Below, piece by piece: positions 1 to 9,063 of a stretch of 64,000 nucleotides of DNA. Origin of the DNA: Lachnospiraceae bacterium (GTDB taxonomy: Bacteria; Bacillota; Clostridia; Lachnospirales; Lachnospiraceae); NCBI GenBank assembly GCA_022791755.1, contig JAAVZR010000016.1, forward strand, positions 62,001-126,000. Direction: 5' to 3'. A model generated the notes under the pieces. That model searched no databases, was not told the DNA's origin, and saw nothing but the letters and a program-made list of their open reading frames with translations. Positions within the stretch are counted from its first letter, which is position 1, and every line of letters starts with the position of its first letter. A program made the position numbers and the translations under genes.

Positions 1-1
1 G

Positions 2-3000
2 GCCGATGAGAGCATGACAGAGGCAGAGACCGTGGAGGCTGCACAGACGCCGGAGACGGACGCTGCGACAGAGCCGGATCAGAAGCAGACTTCCGCGGAA
101 GAGACGAAGACAGAGACAGGGGCTGCCACAGAGGAGACCGAGACCGAAGAACCGGCGGCGGGCGAGACCGGGGACGAAGAGCAGTCTGCAAAGACCGGCC
201 AGGAGGAGACGGAAGAGATGCGCTCCCCTGCTTTCGACGGACAGTACGAGGACGCCAGCGTGACGATCCGTGTACATGCCGGAGAGGGTGTGCTGCCGGA
301 GGGCGTGGAGCTGTCCGTGACTCCTATCTTTAAGAAAGATGTGACAGAGGAGATGACCTTTGCCGAGAAGCAGGAGGCGGAAGAGATCAATAAGCAGCAC
401 GACATGATTTCCGAGAAGCTGGAGGAGAGCTCCGGCGCGGGAAAGACCGTGGAAGGCTTTCTGGCATATGATATCAGCTTCCTGGTGGACGGCGCGGAAG
501 TGGAGCCTGCCGGAAATGTGGAAGTGAGCATGAATTTCGCCGAGAACGCGGTGCCGGATACGGTGTCGGAGGACACTACCGTAGAAGTACATCATCTGGC
601 GGAGAAGAATGATGAGGTGGTGGTAGAGAACCTGACCGGGCAGGCAGCCATCGAGATGGCGGAGCAGGAGCCGGCGGTGGAGTCGGTGACGATGAATGTG
701 GAGTCGTTCTCGATATATGTGATTGTATGGACAGGTGCTTATGGAGCGATTCGTTTAAATCCTCATTGGTACGATGGAACTGTTAACGAATACAAAATGA
801 TTGGAAATGCAAATGAAGAGCTGGAGTATGTGCAAGGAGGAAAGGAATATGTCCTCGCAACATTGGCTCAACAGACTTTAAGAGATGATAATGGAGAATA
901 TATATATGAATGTGCAAAGATTAATATCAATACTCCATTTGAAGAAGAGATTGAGATTATAGGACGTGATGAACAAAATAATTTCTTTTATAAAAAAAGC
1001 GAATCGGAAAAAATATTGCTCCAAGAAGAAATAGTTAATATTTATCTGATCTATACAAAAGTTGAAGAAGGAACAGGGGATGAATTGCATCTGGTTGAGA
1101 CCATTGATTCGGCGACGGCAGGAATATGGATTAACATGGTCAACTGGCCGGCAAAGGCTTTTGAAGGAGCTGATTGGGCATACAGTGAGGATGATGATGC
1201 ACCCGGGAGAGGCGTTAAACAGGGGATTCTGAGCAGTAAATTAAATGATGCTGGGTATCCTGAATTTGTAAGTGATAATAATTATGGAATTAAAAGACCT
1301 GTCAACAACATGGGTCAGCAGCTGTCATTTCAGGAGCTGTTTCAAAATGGATTTACAATAGGGGGCGACAGCACCGAAATAACAACAGGAGTCAACTATT
1401 TATTCTTAAAAACCGAATATGATAAAACCGGATATTACTATTACAATTCTGGAGAAAATGCAGCAGTTTTAGATACAACAAATAGGCAGTTTACGGTATA
1501 TAAAGAGTTAGTTACACCTGAGATTCCAAATCCCTCGAATGTCGGAGATACGACGGGGTATGAGAAAATATATAACAGAGGAAATTTCTTACCATATAAT
1601 ACCTTTAATCCTTCAAACTTCAAGGGAAACCGAAATCTGTACAGAGCCGACAGAAAACCATTGGACGAAAATGATCCAAGATATAATGAAAAAGTTTACC
1701 TTGTTGACGGATACGCAGAGGATGGCATCAGCGCGGTAGATTATAACTTTGGCATGGAACTTTCCACCACTTTTTATCAGGCAAAAGATGGTATCTATAA
1801 TGATAAGCCGATGATATATGAATTTAACGGCGATGATGATCTCTGGGTATACATTGACGGCGTGTTGGTTCTGGATTTGGGCGGCGCTCATGATGCCAGA
1901 ACAGGTACTATTAATTTTTCGACTGGTGAGGTTGAAGTTGAAAAGATCGGGAAGACGACGCTTAAAAAGTTATTTGAGGATGCCGGAGTAGAAACTGAGT
2001 GGAAAGAAGTCCATTGGACAGAAGATAACGGTGAAGAGAAAACCGGCTACATATTCCCGAATTTCAGCAGTCATACATTAAATATGTGGTATATGGAGCG
2101 CGGCGGAGCGGCTTCCAATCTGAAAGTAAAATTTAATTTGCCAGTCATTCCCAAAGGGGCCGTCACGATCGCGAAGGAGCTTTCCGAAGGGGATAAAAAC
2201 TTAAATGCCGATGGCAGTCAGATTGAATTCCAGTTCAGATTAAGGGATGAAGAGGGTAAGCCGATTGCCAACCGTGACTTTACTGTCCTGGGTGCTGAAG
2301 GCGCGGAACTGACTACAGGAATTACGGATCAAAACGGATATTTTACCTTAAAGGCTGGTCATGCGGCACTGTTTAATGAGGTTGATAAGGAAGCGAAATA
2401 CAGTGTGGAAGAAACGGGAGTCTATCTTGGCGGATACGAGGTTACATCCGGTAACAATGTTGAAATAGAACAAAACAAAGACGGAGTAACGATTCCCACA
2501 TTTGGAACAGAAGTATTAAATGCTTCAGAAGTAAATCATGTCAGATTTATAAATACGGTAAGTCAGACAGGAACCTTGAAAATCACAAAGAAGGTAGAAG
2601 GGACGGCTAAGGAAGAGACTTTCCGATTCGAGGTGATAATTGGAGGCAAGAAGTACAGCGGGTCATATCAGATCGAAGGTGAGTCTGGACCTAAAACAGC
2701 GGAAAACGGGATTGTTTTTGTAAAAGCAGGTCAGACGATAGAAATTCCGAAGTTACCTTATGGTATTTCCTTTGATGTGAGGGAGATACCGGCGGAGGGC
2801 TATACTGCCACATATAAGATAGATGAAGCCTCAAAGGTATACGATCTGATTATTGACGGAAATTCTATCGCAACGGGTGAGGACGGATTCCCTGAGAATA
2901 TGGGCAGCCTGTCAGGCAGCGTCTCTGTTGCCGGTAAGCTGGCTGGCGATGTCGGGGTAACAGTGACAAATAAGAATGGAGATGACCCGACTATAAAGAA

Positions 3001-4399
3001 TGAAAAAACAGCAATACCAGCGGCCGGTGATACAAGTGGACGACTGTTTACCATCACATTAAAATCCACATGGGATCGTTCTGAAGCGGAAAAAATGAAG
3101 AACGTTACGATTGTAGACTACATTGATCCGCACTTTGAGGTGGTTGATGCAAAGGGTAATCCGATTGTTGTGGGAGGAAATGTCGGAGCAGGAACACTTA
3201 CAAAGGATACTGACGGAAAAGTATATGTGGAATGGCACTATGATGATCTGAGCAAAGTCACAGCGTGGACAGAAAGTTTTCAGGTTAGGGCCAAGGGCGA
3301 TTTCATAGGAGGAAATAATATTCCGACAAATGGCAGTGCATTTATCCGGGTAGGTGATTCAGAGATTCCCTTTGATCCGCCTGCGGTAAATGTAAAGCTG
3401 CTTCCCTTAAAGATAGAATCGAAAGAGATTACAGTATTCAAGGGGGAGACAGTCACACCTGAAAGTTATTTGGCGGAGCTGGTTCCTTCCCTGACGGCTG
3501 ACGGGGTGAATCTTGAGGCAGTTAAGACGCTTTCAGACACGGAATGGCAGACATTGATCCACGGAGGAAAAGTGGAAAAGTGGTATTCCTATAATAGTAG
3601 CCAGATAGGTAAATTCACATATGAGCTAAAGATACTTAAAGGAAATGAACTGACAGACCACCCAGCTCAGACAGTGGGAACAGAAGCGGAGAAGTATCAG
3701 ATTACGGTGACCTATACTTCTTCGGAAGAACCGTTGTCAGGCTCTTCCGGCCAGTCAGCCGGAAGTGTTTCAGCAGAAGGAATCTACACGGTCAATGTGG
3801 TGGCCGGTTCCATTCAGATCACAAAGACTGTGAATCCGTCTCTGACAAAGGCCGACTTCCGGTACGGAGATCCGATCTTCACTTTCAAGATCGAAAAGCT
3901 GAATGAAAGCGGAGAAGCAGAGCAGACCTGGTATCGCACCGTTCGGTTCACAGAGAATGCGGCAGACAGCCAGGCGACCGGGATCTGGGATCCGGAAAGC
4001 CTTCAGGATTCTCAGAACAATCTGGAAAAAGGAATTTACCGGATCACAGAGCTGGATACGCTCCGCTATGGATTTGTAAAGGCAGAGGCAATCGAAGGGA
4101 ATGAATGCCTGACAGAAACAGGGACGAAGTCCATCACGGTAAAGATCGGCATGGATAAAGACGGAATGACAGATACAAAAGCCCGGAATGCCAAAGTAGG
4201 GTTTATCAATACAAAGGAGAGCGATTCCACCACGCTGACGCATACGGATGTAGTGACAAACGGCTTCCGTTTTGAAAGAGATGAAGACGGCAGGAATAAA
4301 GTCACATGGCATCAGGAGAGATATAAAATAGTGCCGGAGGGAGCAAGTGCTCTTACTATCATCGGAGATGAAGACGGAGACGAGGAAGGAGAGGATTGA
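2..4399 (+). CDS. Large modular surface protein (fibro-slime and Cna-B-like domains), 5' end outside window
   Basis: The reading frame is open from base 2, so the true start and signal peptide lie upstream. About 1,465 residues are seen. Order: an acidic Glu/Thr-rich segment (to about residue 70), a beta-rich segment ending near 235, a fibro-slime-type domain around 570-715 with the typical NGDDDLWVYIDG and LGGAHDARTG motifs, then several Cna-B/SpaA-like beta domains (TLKITKKVEG near 855, SIQITKTVNPS near 1,270). It ends in an acidic tail, GDEDGDEEGED, with no LPXTG-type sorting signal and no membrane segment. The stop lies 2 bases before the next gene, so it probably shares a transcript with the TasA-like genes and may be exported or held on the surface with them. 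Bases from about 740 to 3,700 are clearly more AT-rich than both flanks. Ligand unknown. Confidence 0.8.
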   Translation, partial: ADESMTEAETVEAAQTPETDAATEPDQKQTSAEETKTETGAATEETETEEPAAGETGDEEQSAKTGQEETEEMRSPAFDGQYEDASVTIRVHAGEGVLPEGVELSVTPIFKKDVTEEMTFAEKQEAEEINKQHDMISEKLEESSGAGKTVEGFLAYDISFLVDGAEVEPAGNVEVSMNFAENAVPDTVSEDTTVEVHHLAEKNDEVVVENLTGQAAIEMAEQEPAVESVTMNVESFSIYVIVWTGAYGAIRLNPHWYDGTVNEYKMIGNANEELEYVQGGKEYVLATLAQQTLRDDNGEYIYECAKININTPFEEEIEIIGRDEQNNFFYKKSESEKILLQEEIVNIYLIYTKVEEGTGDELHLVETIDSATAGIWINMVNWPAKAFEGADWAYSEDDDAPGRGVKQGILSSKLNDAGYPEFVSDNNYGIKRPVNNMGQQLSFQELFQNGFTIGGDSTEITTGVNYLFLKTEYDKTGYYYYNSGENAAVLDTTNRQFTVYKELVTPEIPNPSNVGDTTGYEKIYNRGNFLPYNTFNPSNFKGNRNLYRADRKPLDENDPRYNEKVYLVDGYAEDGISAVDYNFGMELSTTFYQAKDGIYNDKPMIYEFNGDDDLWVYIDGVLVLDLGGAHDARTGTINFSTGEVEVEKIGKTTLKKLFEDAGVETEWKEVHWTEDNGEEKTGYIFPNFSSHTLNMWYMERGGAASNLKVKFNLPVIPKGAVTIAKELSEGDKNLNADGSQIEFQFRLRDEEGKPIANRDFTVLGAEGAELTTGITDQNGYFTLKAGHAALFNEVDKEAKYSVEETGVYLGGYEVTSGNNVEIEQNKDGVTIPTFGTEVLNASEVNHVRFINTVSQTGTLKITKKVEGTAKEETFRFEVIIGGKKYSGSYQIEGESGPKTAENGIVFVKAGQTIEIPKLPYGISFDVREIPAEGYTATYKIDEASKVYDLIIDGNSIATGEDGFPENMGSLSGSVSVAGKLAGDVGVTVTNKNGDDPTIKNEKTAIPAAGDTSGRLFTITLKSTWDRSEAEKMKNVTIVDYIDPHFEVVDAKGNPIVVGGNVGAGTLTKDTDGKVYVEWHYDDLSKVTAWTESFQVRAKGDFIGGNNIPTNGSAFIRVGDSEIPFDPPAVNVKLLPLKIESKEITVFKGETVTPESYLAELVPSLTADGVNLEAVKTLSDTEWQTLIHGGKVEKWYSYNSSQIGKFTYELKILKGNELTDHPAQTVGTEAEKYQITVTYTSSEEPLSGSSGQSAGSVSAEGIYTVNVVAGSIQITKTVNPSLTKADFRYGDPIFTFKIEKLNESGEAEQTWYRTVRFTENAADSQATGIWDPESLQDSQNNLEKGIYRITELDTLRYGFVKAEAIEGNECLTETGTKSITVKIGMDKDGMTDTKARNAKVGFINTKESDSTTLTHTDVVTNGFRFERDEDGRNKVTWHQERYKIVPEGASALTIIGDEDGDEEGED

Positions 4400-4401
4400 C
4401 C

Positions 4402-5037
4402 ATGAAAAAGATCAAGTGGACACGTTTGCGGGTCTTGACGGCCGCCCTGCTGATAAGCCTGATCGGAGCAGGCGCCACTCTCGCGGCAGTGGCGGCACAG
4501 TCGAATCTGGTGCAAAATGTGTTCACGGCAAAGGACGTCGACGTGAAGACGGAGATACCGGAGACGGTGGAAGTGCCGGATATACCGTTAGGTCCTGGCC
4601 TGAGTCATGTGACCAAGCAGGTAGCCGTGAATAACAATGGCTCGGCATCCATATACGTGAGGGTGCGTGTGGCGGTAAGTCCCGCAAGTGTGTTTGCAGA
4701 TGTCTCCGATATAAAAGCAGGCGCAGAGAAACCAGGCAGTGTCGGAGAGGGAGAAATCGCTATAATCGGCAGAGATGAAAACTGGACATACGGAGAAGAC
4801 GGTTACTATTATTATCTCCTCCCTGTTGCCGGGGGCGCATCGACAGAGACGTTGATGCGGGAAGTCTGGTTTAGCAATTTCTTCTCCCAGGATTTCGAGA
4901 TCACGATTTATGAAGAATCCATTATCGCGGCAGCAGTTACGCCGGCAGGGGAAACGATTACGGCAGCAGATATAGCGGACGCCTTTGCGACGGTAAATAA
5001 CACAAAGAACGCGACGGTGGATAACACGATGCCATAA
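4402..5037 (+). CDS. TasA/camelysin-like secreted subunit 1 (SipW-dependent signal peptide)
   Basis: 211 residues. The N-terminus has a Lys/Arg-rich start, a hydrophobic core and a GAGATLAAVAAQSN cleavage region, as in TasA/CalY-type proteins processed by SipW. The rest is a single beta-rich domain with a YVRVRVAV strand and a YYYYLLPV stretch common in this family. A short IPLGPG motif follows the signal peptide (near residue 55) and recurs in the stalk protein encoded at 9964. The ATG at 4402 was chosen over a TTG two codons earlier because AAGGAGAGG lies just upstream. Family members form extracellular fibres or surface filaments; here the role is inferred. It directly follows the large surface protein and precedes a SipW gene. 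Confidence 0.75.
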   Translation: MKKIKWTRLRVLTAALLISLIGAGATLAAVAAQSNLVQNVFTAKDVDVKTEIPETVEVPDIPLGPGLSHVTKQVAVNNNGSASIYVRVRVAVSPASVFADVSDIKAGAEKPGSVGEGEIAIIGRDENWTYGEDGYYYYLLPVAGGASTETLMREVWFSNFFSQDFEITIYEESIIAAAVTPAGETITAADIADAFATVNNTKNATVDNTMP

Positions 5038-5085
5038 GAGCAGAGATCAGCATCGAAAGACTCGTTCAGGAAGGCAGAACACACT

Positions 5086-5640
5086 ATGCTGAAAAAGATA
5101 TGTGGATTTTTATCCGGAGTGATACTGCTGTGCCTGGCAGTGGTAGCAGGTATCATGGTGATACCGGCCCTGACCGGCTGCCAGAACATGGCTGTGCTCA
5201 CCGGAAGCATGGAACCGGGGATTCCGGTAGGGTCGCTGATCTCCGTGAAGGAGACAGACCCTCAGGACCTGGCAGTGGGGGATGTGATCACCTACCGTCT
5301 CAGCAAAGACACGGTGGTGACACACCGGATCACACGGATCGACCGGGAAGCCGGGGAAGTGACAACCAAGGGCGATGCCAATGAGGCGGAGGACGGAAAT
5401 CCGATCCCCTATGCAGACATCGTAGGCCGTGAAGTATTCCATGTACCGTATCTGGGATTCGTCAGTATCTATATAAAGACACCAATCGGGATCGCAGCGG
5501 TATGCGGGGTGCTGGTAGTAATTATTCTCCTTACCTTTATACCGGAGATTCTGGAGGCAGAGGATCCAAAGAAGGATAAGGCGGACAATAAAAAGGAATC
5601 AAAAAGAACAAAAAAGAATAAAGGAGAGAAAACGAAATGA
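5086..5640 (+). CDS. sipW: SipW-type (ER-type) signal peptidase I, first copy
   Basis: 184 residues. Membrane-bound serine protease that removes signal peptides, here most likely from the neighbouring TasA-like subunits. An N-terminal membrane segment (about 5-28) is followed by the catalytic Ser box LTGSMEPGIPVGS, the conserved VGDVITYR strand, the VVTHRI histidine (His rather than Lys, the mark of the ER/SipW type), and TTKGDANEAED with the conserved GD. A second membrane segment lies near 130-152, then a strongly basic Lys-rich tail of about 30 residues. Its stop overlaps the next start by 4 bases (ATGA), so translation is probably coupled to subunit 2. A second sipW lies 2.2 kb downstream in the same cluster, which is unusual. 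Confidence 0.88.
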   Translation: MLKKICGFLSGVILLCLAVVAGIMVIPALTGCQNMAVLTGSMEPGIPVGSLISVKETDPQDLAVGDVITYRLSKDTVVTHRITRIDREAGEVTTKGDANEAEDGNPIPYADIVGREVFHVPYLGFVSIYIKTPIGIAAVCGVLVVIILLTFIPEILEAEDPKKDKADNKKESKRTKKNKGEKTK

Positions 5641-6329
5641 AGAAAAAAAGAGTTTTAACACTGGTTTTGGCATGTATGTTAGTAGCCGCGCTGTCGGTGG
5701 GAGCGACACTGGCCTATCTGTCCTCCACGTCCAGTACGGTAACAAACAGCTTTACGGTAGGTACCGGATATGTGGATCCGGATCCCGATCCCGACCATCC
5801 GGATACAGAGCAGGCCATCCTTGTAGACGAGACAGATATTACGAATCCGAACGGTCCCCGTGTGCTGGAAAATGAATATCAGGATCTTCTTCCCGGAGAT
5901 GAGAGAATCAAAGATCCTCAGGTATATTTAACCGGCGGTTCGGTAGAATCCTACGTATTTGTAAAGGTTACCGGCATCGAGGCTGCTGAGAACGAAAATA
6001 TCTATGTTGACGGATGGAATGACGCGCAGTGGATAAAGGTTTATAATCTGGACGGAACAGAAGCAGCGGAAGATGATACGACAGGCGATGGAATTTACAG
6101 ATACTATAGTGTAGTAAATTATTCGGATTACACCGAAGAGGATGAAGAATATGGGAAGTACATTATGGTAGGAGCTCCGATCTTTACCGGAATCGGGTAC
6201 TCAGGCGAGGTTGAGGAACTTCCTGAGCAGTTTGAGTCTAAAATCCAGATTCAGGCCTGTGCAGTACAGAATGCGCAGAGTTTTACAGAGTGGACCGATG
6301 CGATTGCAACGACAGGATGGGTTGACTAA
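5637..6329 (+). CDS. TasA/camelysin-like secreted subunit 2
   Basis: 230 residues. The signal peptide (MKKKRVLTLVLAC, then VGATLAYLSSTSS) matches the SipW-dependent type. After it comes a short Asp/Pro repeat (DPDPDPDHPD) and a beta-rich domain with the subfamily landmarks NEYQDLLPGDERIKDPQVYL and ESYVFVKV, ending near IQACAVQNA. It resembles subunit 3 more than the classical TasA form. Translation is coupled to the upstream sipW (4-base overlap). No sorting signal, so it would be secreted and held only by assembly with other subunits. A filament or matrix role is inferred from the family. Confidence 0.75.
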   Translation: MKKKRVLTLVLACMLVAALSVGATLAYLSSTSSTVTNSFTVGTGYVDPDPDPDHPDTEQAILVDETDITNPNGPRVLENEYQDLLPGDERIKDPQVYLTGGSVESYVFVKVTGIEAAENENIYVDGWNDAQWIKVYNLDGTEAAEDDTTGDGIYRYYSVVNYSDYTEEDEEYGKYIMVGAPIFTGIGYSGEVEELPEQFESKIQIQACAVQNAQSFTEWTDAIATTGWVD

Positions 6330-6401
6330 TTCACATAACAAATCAGACATATGGGAAAGTATGACAACATCCCACTGAAAATATAAAAATCGGAGGAAAG
6401 A

Positions 6402-7061
6402 ATGATGAAGAAAAAATCTTTAATCGTGATGGCAGTGGCCCTTTGCCTGGTATTTGCCATGGGAGCAGGCGCTACACTGGCGACACTGAGCAGACAGTCA
6501 CAACAGGTAACAAACACCTTTACGGTGGGCGATGGCTTCAGAGCTGACGCGATTACTCTGGATGAGGCGCCCGTTGATCCCGATACTCATGAGGCAGATG
6601 AAGGTGCCGCCAGAGTACGGGAAAACACTTATACCGGAATTATGCAGGGCGATGTGCTGGATAAGGATCCCCAGGTACATATCGCGGCGAATTCCGCAGC
6701 CTGCTACATGTTTGTAAAGATCGAGGGTCTGGATGCTTTGGCTGCCGCCGGTATCACCGCTGACTGGAATGCTGAGAACTGGGTAAAGGTTGATGTTCCG
6801 GAAGGAAAACTGGATGGCATTTATGCTTATCAGGCAAGTGGTGAGACAGCACCCAGCATTATTCCCAGATCTACCAGTGTGACAGATCTTGCAAAGCTGT
6901 TTACAGAACTTAATGTTGCTGATACTGCTACCTTATATAATCAGGATGGTACACCGGTAAGCCTGGATGCAATTAAGATTATGGCGTGTGCCGTGCAGTC
7001 TGACAACCAGGAAAACGGTTATACTTCCGCTCTGGCATCTGCCACATTTTCAATCCAGTAA
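6402..7061 (+). CDS. TasA/camelysin-like secreted subunit 3
   Basis: 219 residues. SipW-type signal peptide with GAGATLATLSRQSQQVTNTFTVGDG at its end. The mature part carries the same landmarks as subunit 2: RENTYTGIMQGDVLDKDPQVHI, then CYMFVKIEGLD, and a C-terminal IKIMACAVQSDN. Subunits 2 and 3 therefore look like an old tandem duplication. GGAGGAAAGA lies just before the ATG. The 72-base gap from subunit 2 shows no clear terminator. No anchoring motif is present, so a secreted assembly component is the likely role. Confidence 0.75.
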   Translation: MMKKKSLIVMAVALCLVFAMGAGATLATLSRQSQQVTNTFTVGDGFRADAITLDEAPVDPDTHEADEGAARVRENTYTGIMQGDVLDKDPQVHIAANSAACYMFVKIEGLDALAAAGITADWNAENWVKVDVPEGKLDGIYAYQASGETAPSIIPRSTSVTDLAKLFTELNVADTATLYNQDGTPVSLDAIKIMACAVQSDNQENGYTSALASATFSIQ

Positions 7062-7089
7062 GCACGAACTTAGTAAGGGGAGCTGACCT

Positions 7090-7764
7090 ATGAACAAGAA
7101 GAAACTGCTATCCATGCTCATAGCCCTGTGCCTGATCGCCGCCATCGGCGTGGGAGCCACGCTGGCCTACTTCACAGATGAAGAGACGGCCACAAACATC
7201 ATCACCATGGGCAGTGTGGGTATCGCTCTGGTCGAGACTCCTGTGGAGCAGGATGAGGATGGAGCATACCATCCGGCGGCGGATGCCACCCCGGTCACAG
7301 ACGGGCTGGAGTTCAGAGATGTGATGCCCGGAGATACCGTGCCGAAGGACCCGACGGTTGTTCTGGATGCTGACTCCCATGACGCCTATATCCGTGTCCG
7401 CATGGAATATGTGGTCCCTGAGGGGAGTACGATCACCGAGGAGGACCTGGAAATCCTGGACACCGCGCTCCGTGCACGGATCCTGGAGGACGCCAGATGG
7501 TATTATGACGCCGGTGATGATGTCTACTACTACAGCGAAGTGCTGACGAACAGCGAACCCGATGCCAACGCGGCTGCCCTGTTTACGGAAGTGACGATTC
7601 CCGGGGCCTGGCTGAACAACACGGCGGGTCAGGAATTCCGCATTGCTCTGACGGCAGAGGCCATCCAGGCGGAGAATCTTAATGAGGTCATCGCGGCCAA
7701 TACCAATGCGGACGGACAGATCACCGGCTGGGGCGATGCCGCTGCCGCGTCCGATCTGAACTAA
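7090..7764 (+). CDS. TasA/camelysin-like secreted subunit 4 (classical form)
   Basis: 224 residues. This has the most typical TasA-family signal region, GVGATLAYFTDEETATN, followed by IITMGSVGIAL. The mature domain carries LEFRDVMPGDTVPKDPTVV, then AYIRVRMEYVV, a Tyr-rich DVYYYSEVL strand and an EFRIALTAEAIQ strand before a glycine/alanine-rich end. An RBS (AGTAAGGGGAGC) precedes the ATG. As the closest match to canonical TasA it is a candidate for the main filament subunit; this is inference. It is followed by the second sipW. Confidence 0.8.
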   Translation: MNKKKLLSMLIALCLIAAIGVGATLAYFTDEETATNIITMGSVGIALVETPVEQDEDGAYHPAADATPVTDGLEFRDVMPGDTVPKDPTVVLDADSHDAYIRVRMEYVVPEGSTITEEDLEILDTALRARILEDARWYYDAGDDVYYYSEVLTNSEPDANAAALFTEVTIPGAWLNNTAGQEFRIALTAEAIQAENLNEVIAANTNADGQITGWGDAAAASDLN

Positions 7765-7830
7765 GAGAAGAACAACGGATGTTTGGCGATCCGGAAATCA
7801 TCCGGGTATCCAAAGGAGGGTTCCGACGCT

Positions 7831-8328
7831 ATGAGATCCAGACTGCTAAACCTGACAGGAGTTCTCCTGATGACTGCCATTCTCATCGTTGTGCTGCCGC
7901 TGAATCTGCCGAAGTGGTTCGGCTATGAGATCTACGGCATCGTAAGCGGCAGCATGGAGCCGGAATATCCGGTGGGAAGCGTTGTCTATGTGAAGGACGC
8001 CTCCCCCCGGGAGGTGGCCGTGGGAGATGTGATCGTCTTCCGAATGGGAACAAACACGGACCTGACCGGGACCCACCGGGTCATCGGAATCAACGAAGAG
8101 ACACAGGAATATATCACCAAGGGAGATGCCAATCCGGAGGCCGATAAGGATCCGGTGGCTTTCTCCCGGCTGGTGGGGAAGGCAGTCCTGTGCATCCCTC
8201 TGCTGGGACGCCTGTCCGCCGGCCTGCATACGACCACCGGAATCATCGTTTGCGCAGCCATCTTTGCCGGCTCCCTGGCATGCTGGGCGCTGGCAGAATG
8301 TCTGAAAGGAAAGGAGAGAGGGAAGTGA
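7831..8328 (+). CDS. sipW: SipW-type (ER-type) signal peptidase I, second copy
   Basis: 165 residues from the ATG at 7831, chosen because AAAGGAGGG lies 10 bases upstream; an in-frame TTG at 7783 has no such site. Motifs: N-terminal membrane segment, catalytic Ser box IVSGSMEPEYPVGS, VGDVIVFRMG, the TGTHRVI histidine, and YITKGDANPEADKDPV. A second membrane segment lies near the C-terminus. It lacks the Lys-rich tail of the first copy and differs from it through most of its length, so the pair is not a recent duplication. The GTGA overlap with the next gene couples it to subunit 5. The two peptidases may serve different subunits. Confidence 0.88.
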   Translation: MRSRLLNLTGVLLMTAILIVVLPLNLPKWFGYEIYGIVSGSMEPEYPVGSVVYVKDASPREVAVGDVIVFRMGTNTDLTGTHRVIGINEETQEYITKGDANPEADKDPVAFSRLVGKAVLCIPLLGRLSAGLHTTTGIIVCAAIFAGSLACWALAECLKGKERGK

Positions 8329-9047
8329 AAAAGAAACTAATGCTGATGGGAATCACGGCTGCTCTGCTGTTTGCCACCATCATCGGCGGGTCCCTGGCGT
8401 ATTTCCAGGCAAACGGGGACGCGGTGCAGAATCAGATTACCACCAGGCAGCTGGCGATCCGGCTGTCGCAGGGAAGTGAAGCAGAGCAAGAGACAGCCTG
8501 GGAAGAGACGGCCCGGGCAGACGGAAGCATGGTCTTGCAGCTGAAAGAAGCGGTAATGCCGGGATCAGAAGTATCCAAATCCGTGACGGTCAGCAATACG
8601 GCGGATACGGAGCTATACACCCGGGTGACGGTGACCCGGAGCTGGGGGCAGTGGGAAGAGACTACGGAAGGCTCCCAGATTTATGAATTTATGAAAGACA
8701 CCAGCCTGGACGGATCGAAGATCGGCCTGCTGTCGGGAGGAGAAGCGCTGGACGCGCTGACCACAGGAGCGGTGAACGGCTGGATCTATGACGAAGAATA
8801 CTCTACCGGCGAACGTCTGGTATTTTATTACACGAGCCCCCTGGCCCCTGGAGAGGCGGCAGAGAACCTTTTGGATTTGCTGGCCATCGACCCCTCTCTG
8901 GGAAATGAGTACGCCGGAAAGGCGGTGGAGCTGACTGTGGAAGCCGATGCCATTCAGATGCTCTCGGCATCCGATGCTGCCCTGTCAGAGTGGGGCGTGG
9001 TCCTGCATATCGGGGCCGACGGCGTAATCACAGGAATCGAGAACTAG
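8325..9047 (+). CDS. TasA/camelysin-like secreted subunit 5
   Basis: 240 residues from the GTG at 8325, which overlaps the stop of sipW by 4 bases (GTGA) and sits behind a purine-rich AGGAAAGGAGAGAGGG. The signal peptide ends with IIGGSLAYFQANGDAVQNQ, the SipW-type pattern. The mature domain has VMPGSEVSKSVTVSNTADTELYTRV, then RLVFYYTSPLAPGEAAENLL and a VELTVEADAIQ strand, the order seen in other members. Longer in-frame starts exist but lie inside sipW and would spoil the signal peptide. Probably an accessory filament component. Confidence 0.78.
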   Translation: MKKKLMLMGITAALLFATIIGGSLAYFQANGDAVQNQITTRQLAIRLSQGSEAEQETAWEETARADGSMVLQLKEAVMPGSEVSKSVTVSNTADTELYTRVTVTRSWGQWEETTEGSQIYEFMKDTSLDGSKIGLLSGGEALDALTTGAVNGWIYDEEYSTGERLVFYYTSPLAPGEAAENLLDLLAIDPSLGNEYAGKAVELTVEADAIQMLSASDAALSEWGVVLHIGADGVITGIEN

Positions 9048-9063
9048 ACAGGAGGAGGACGCC

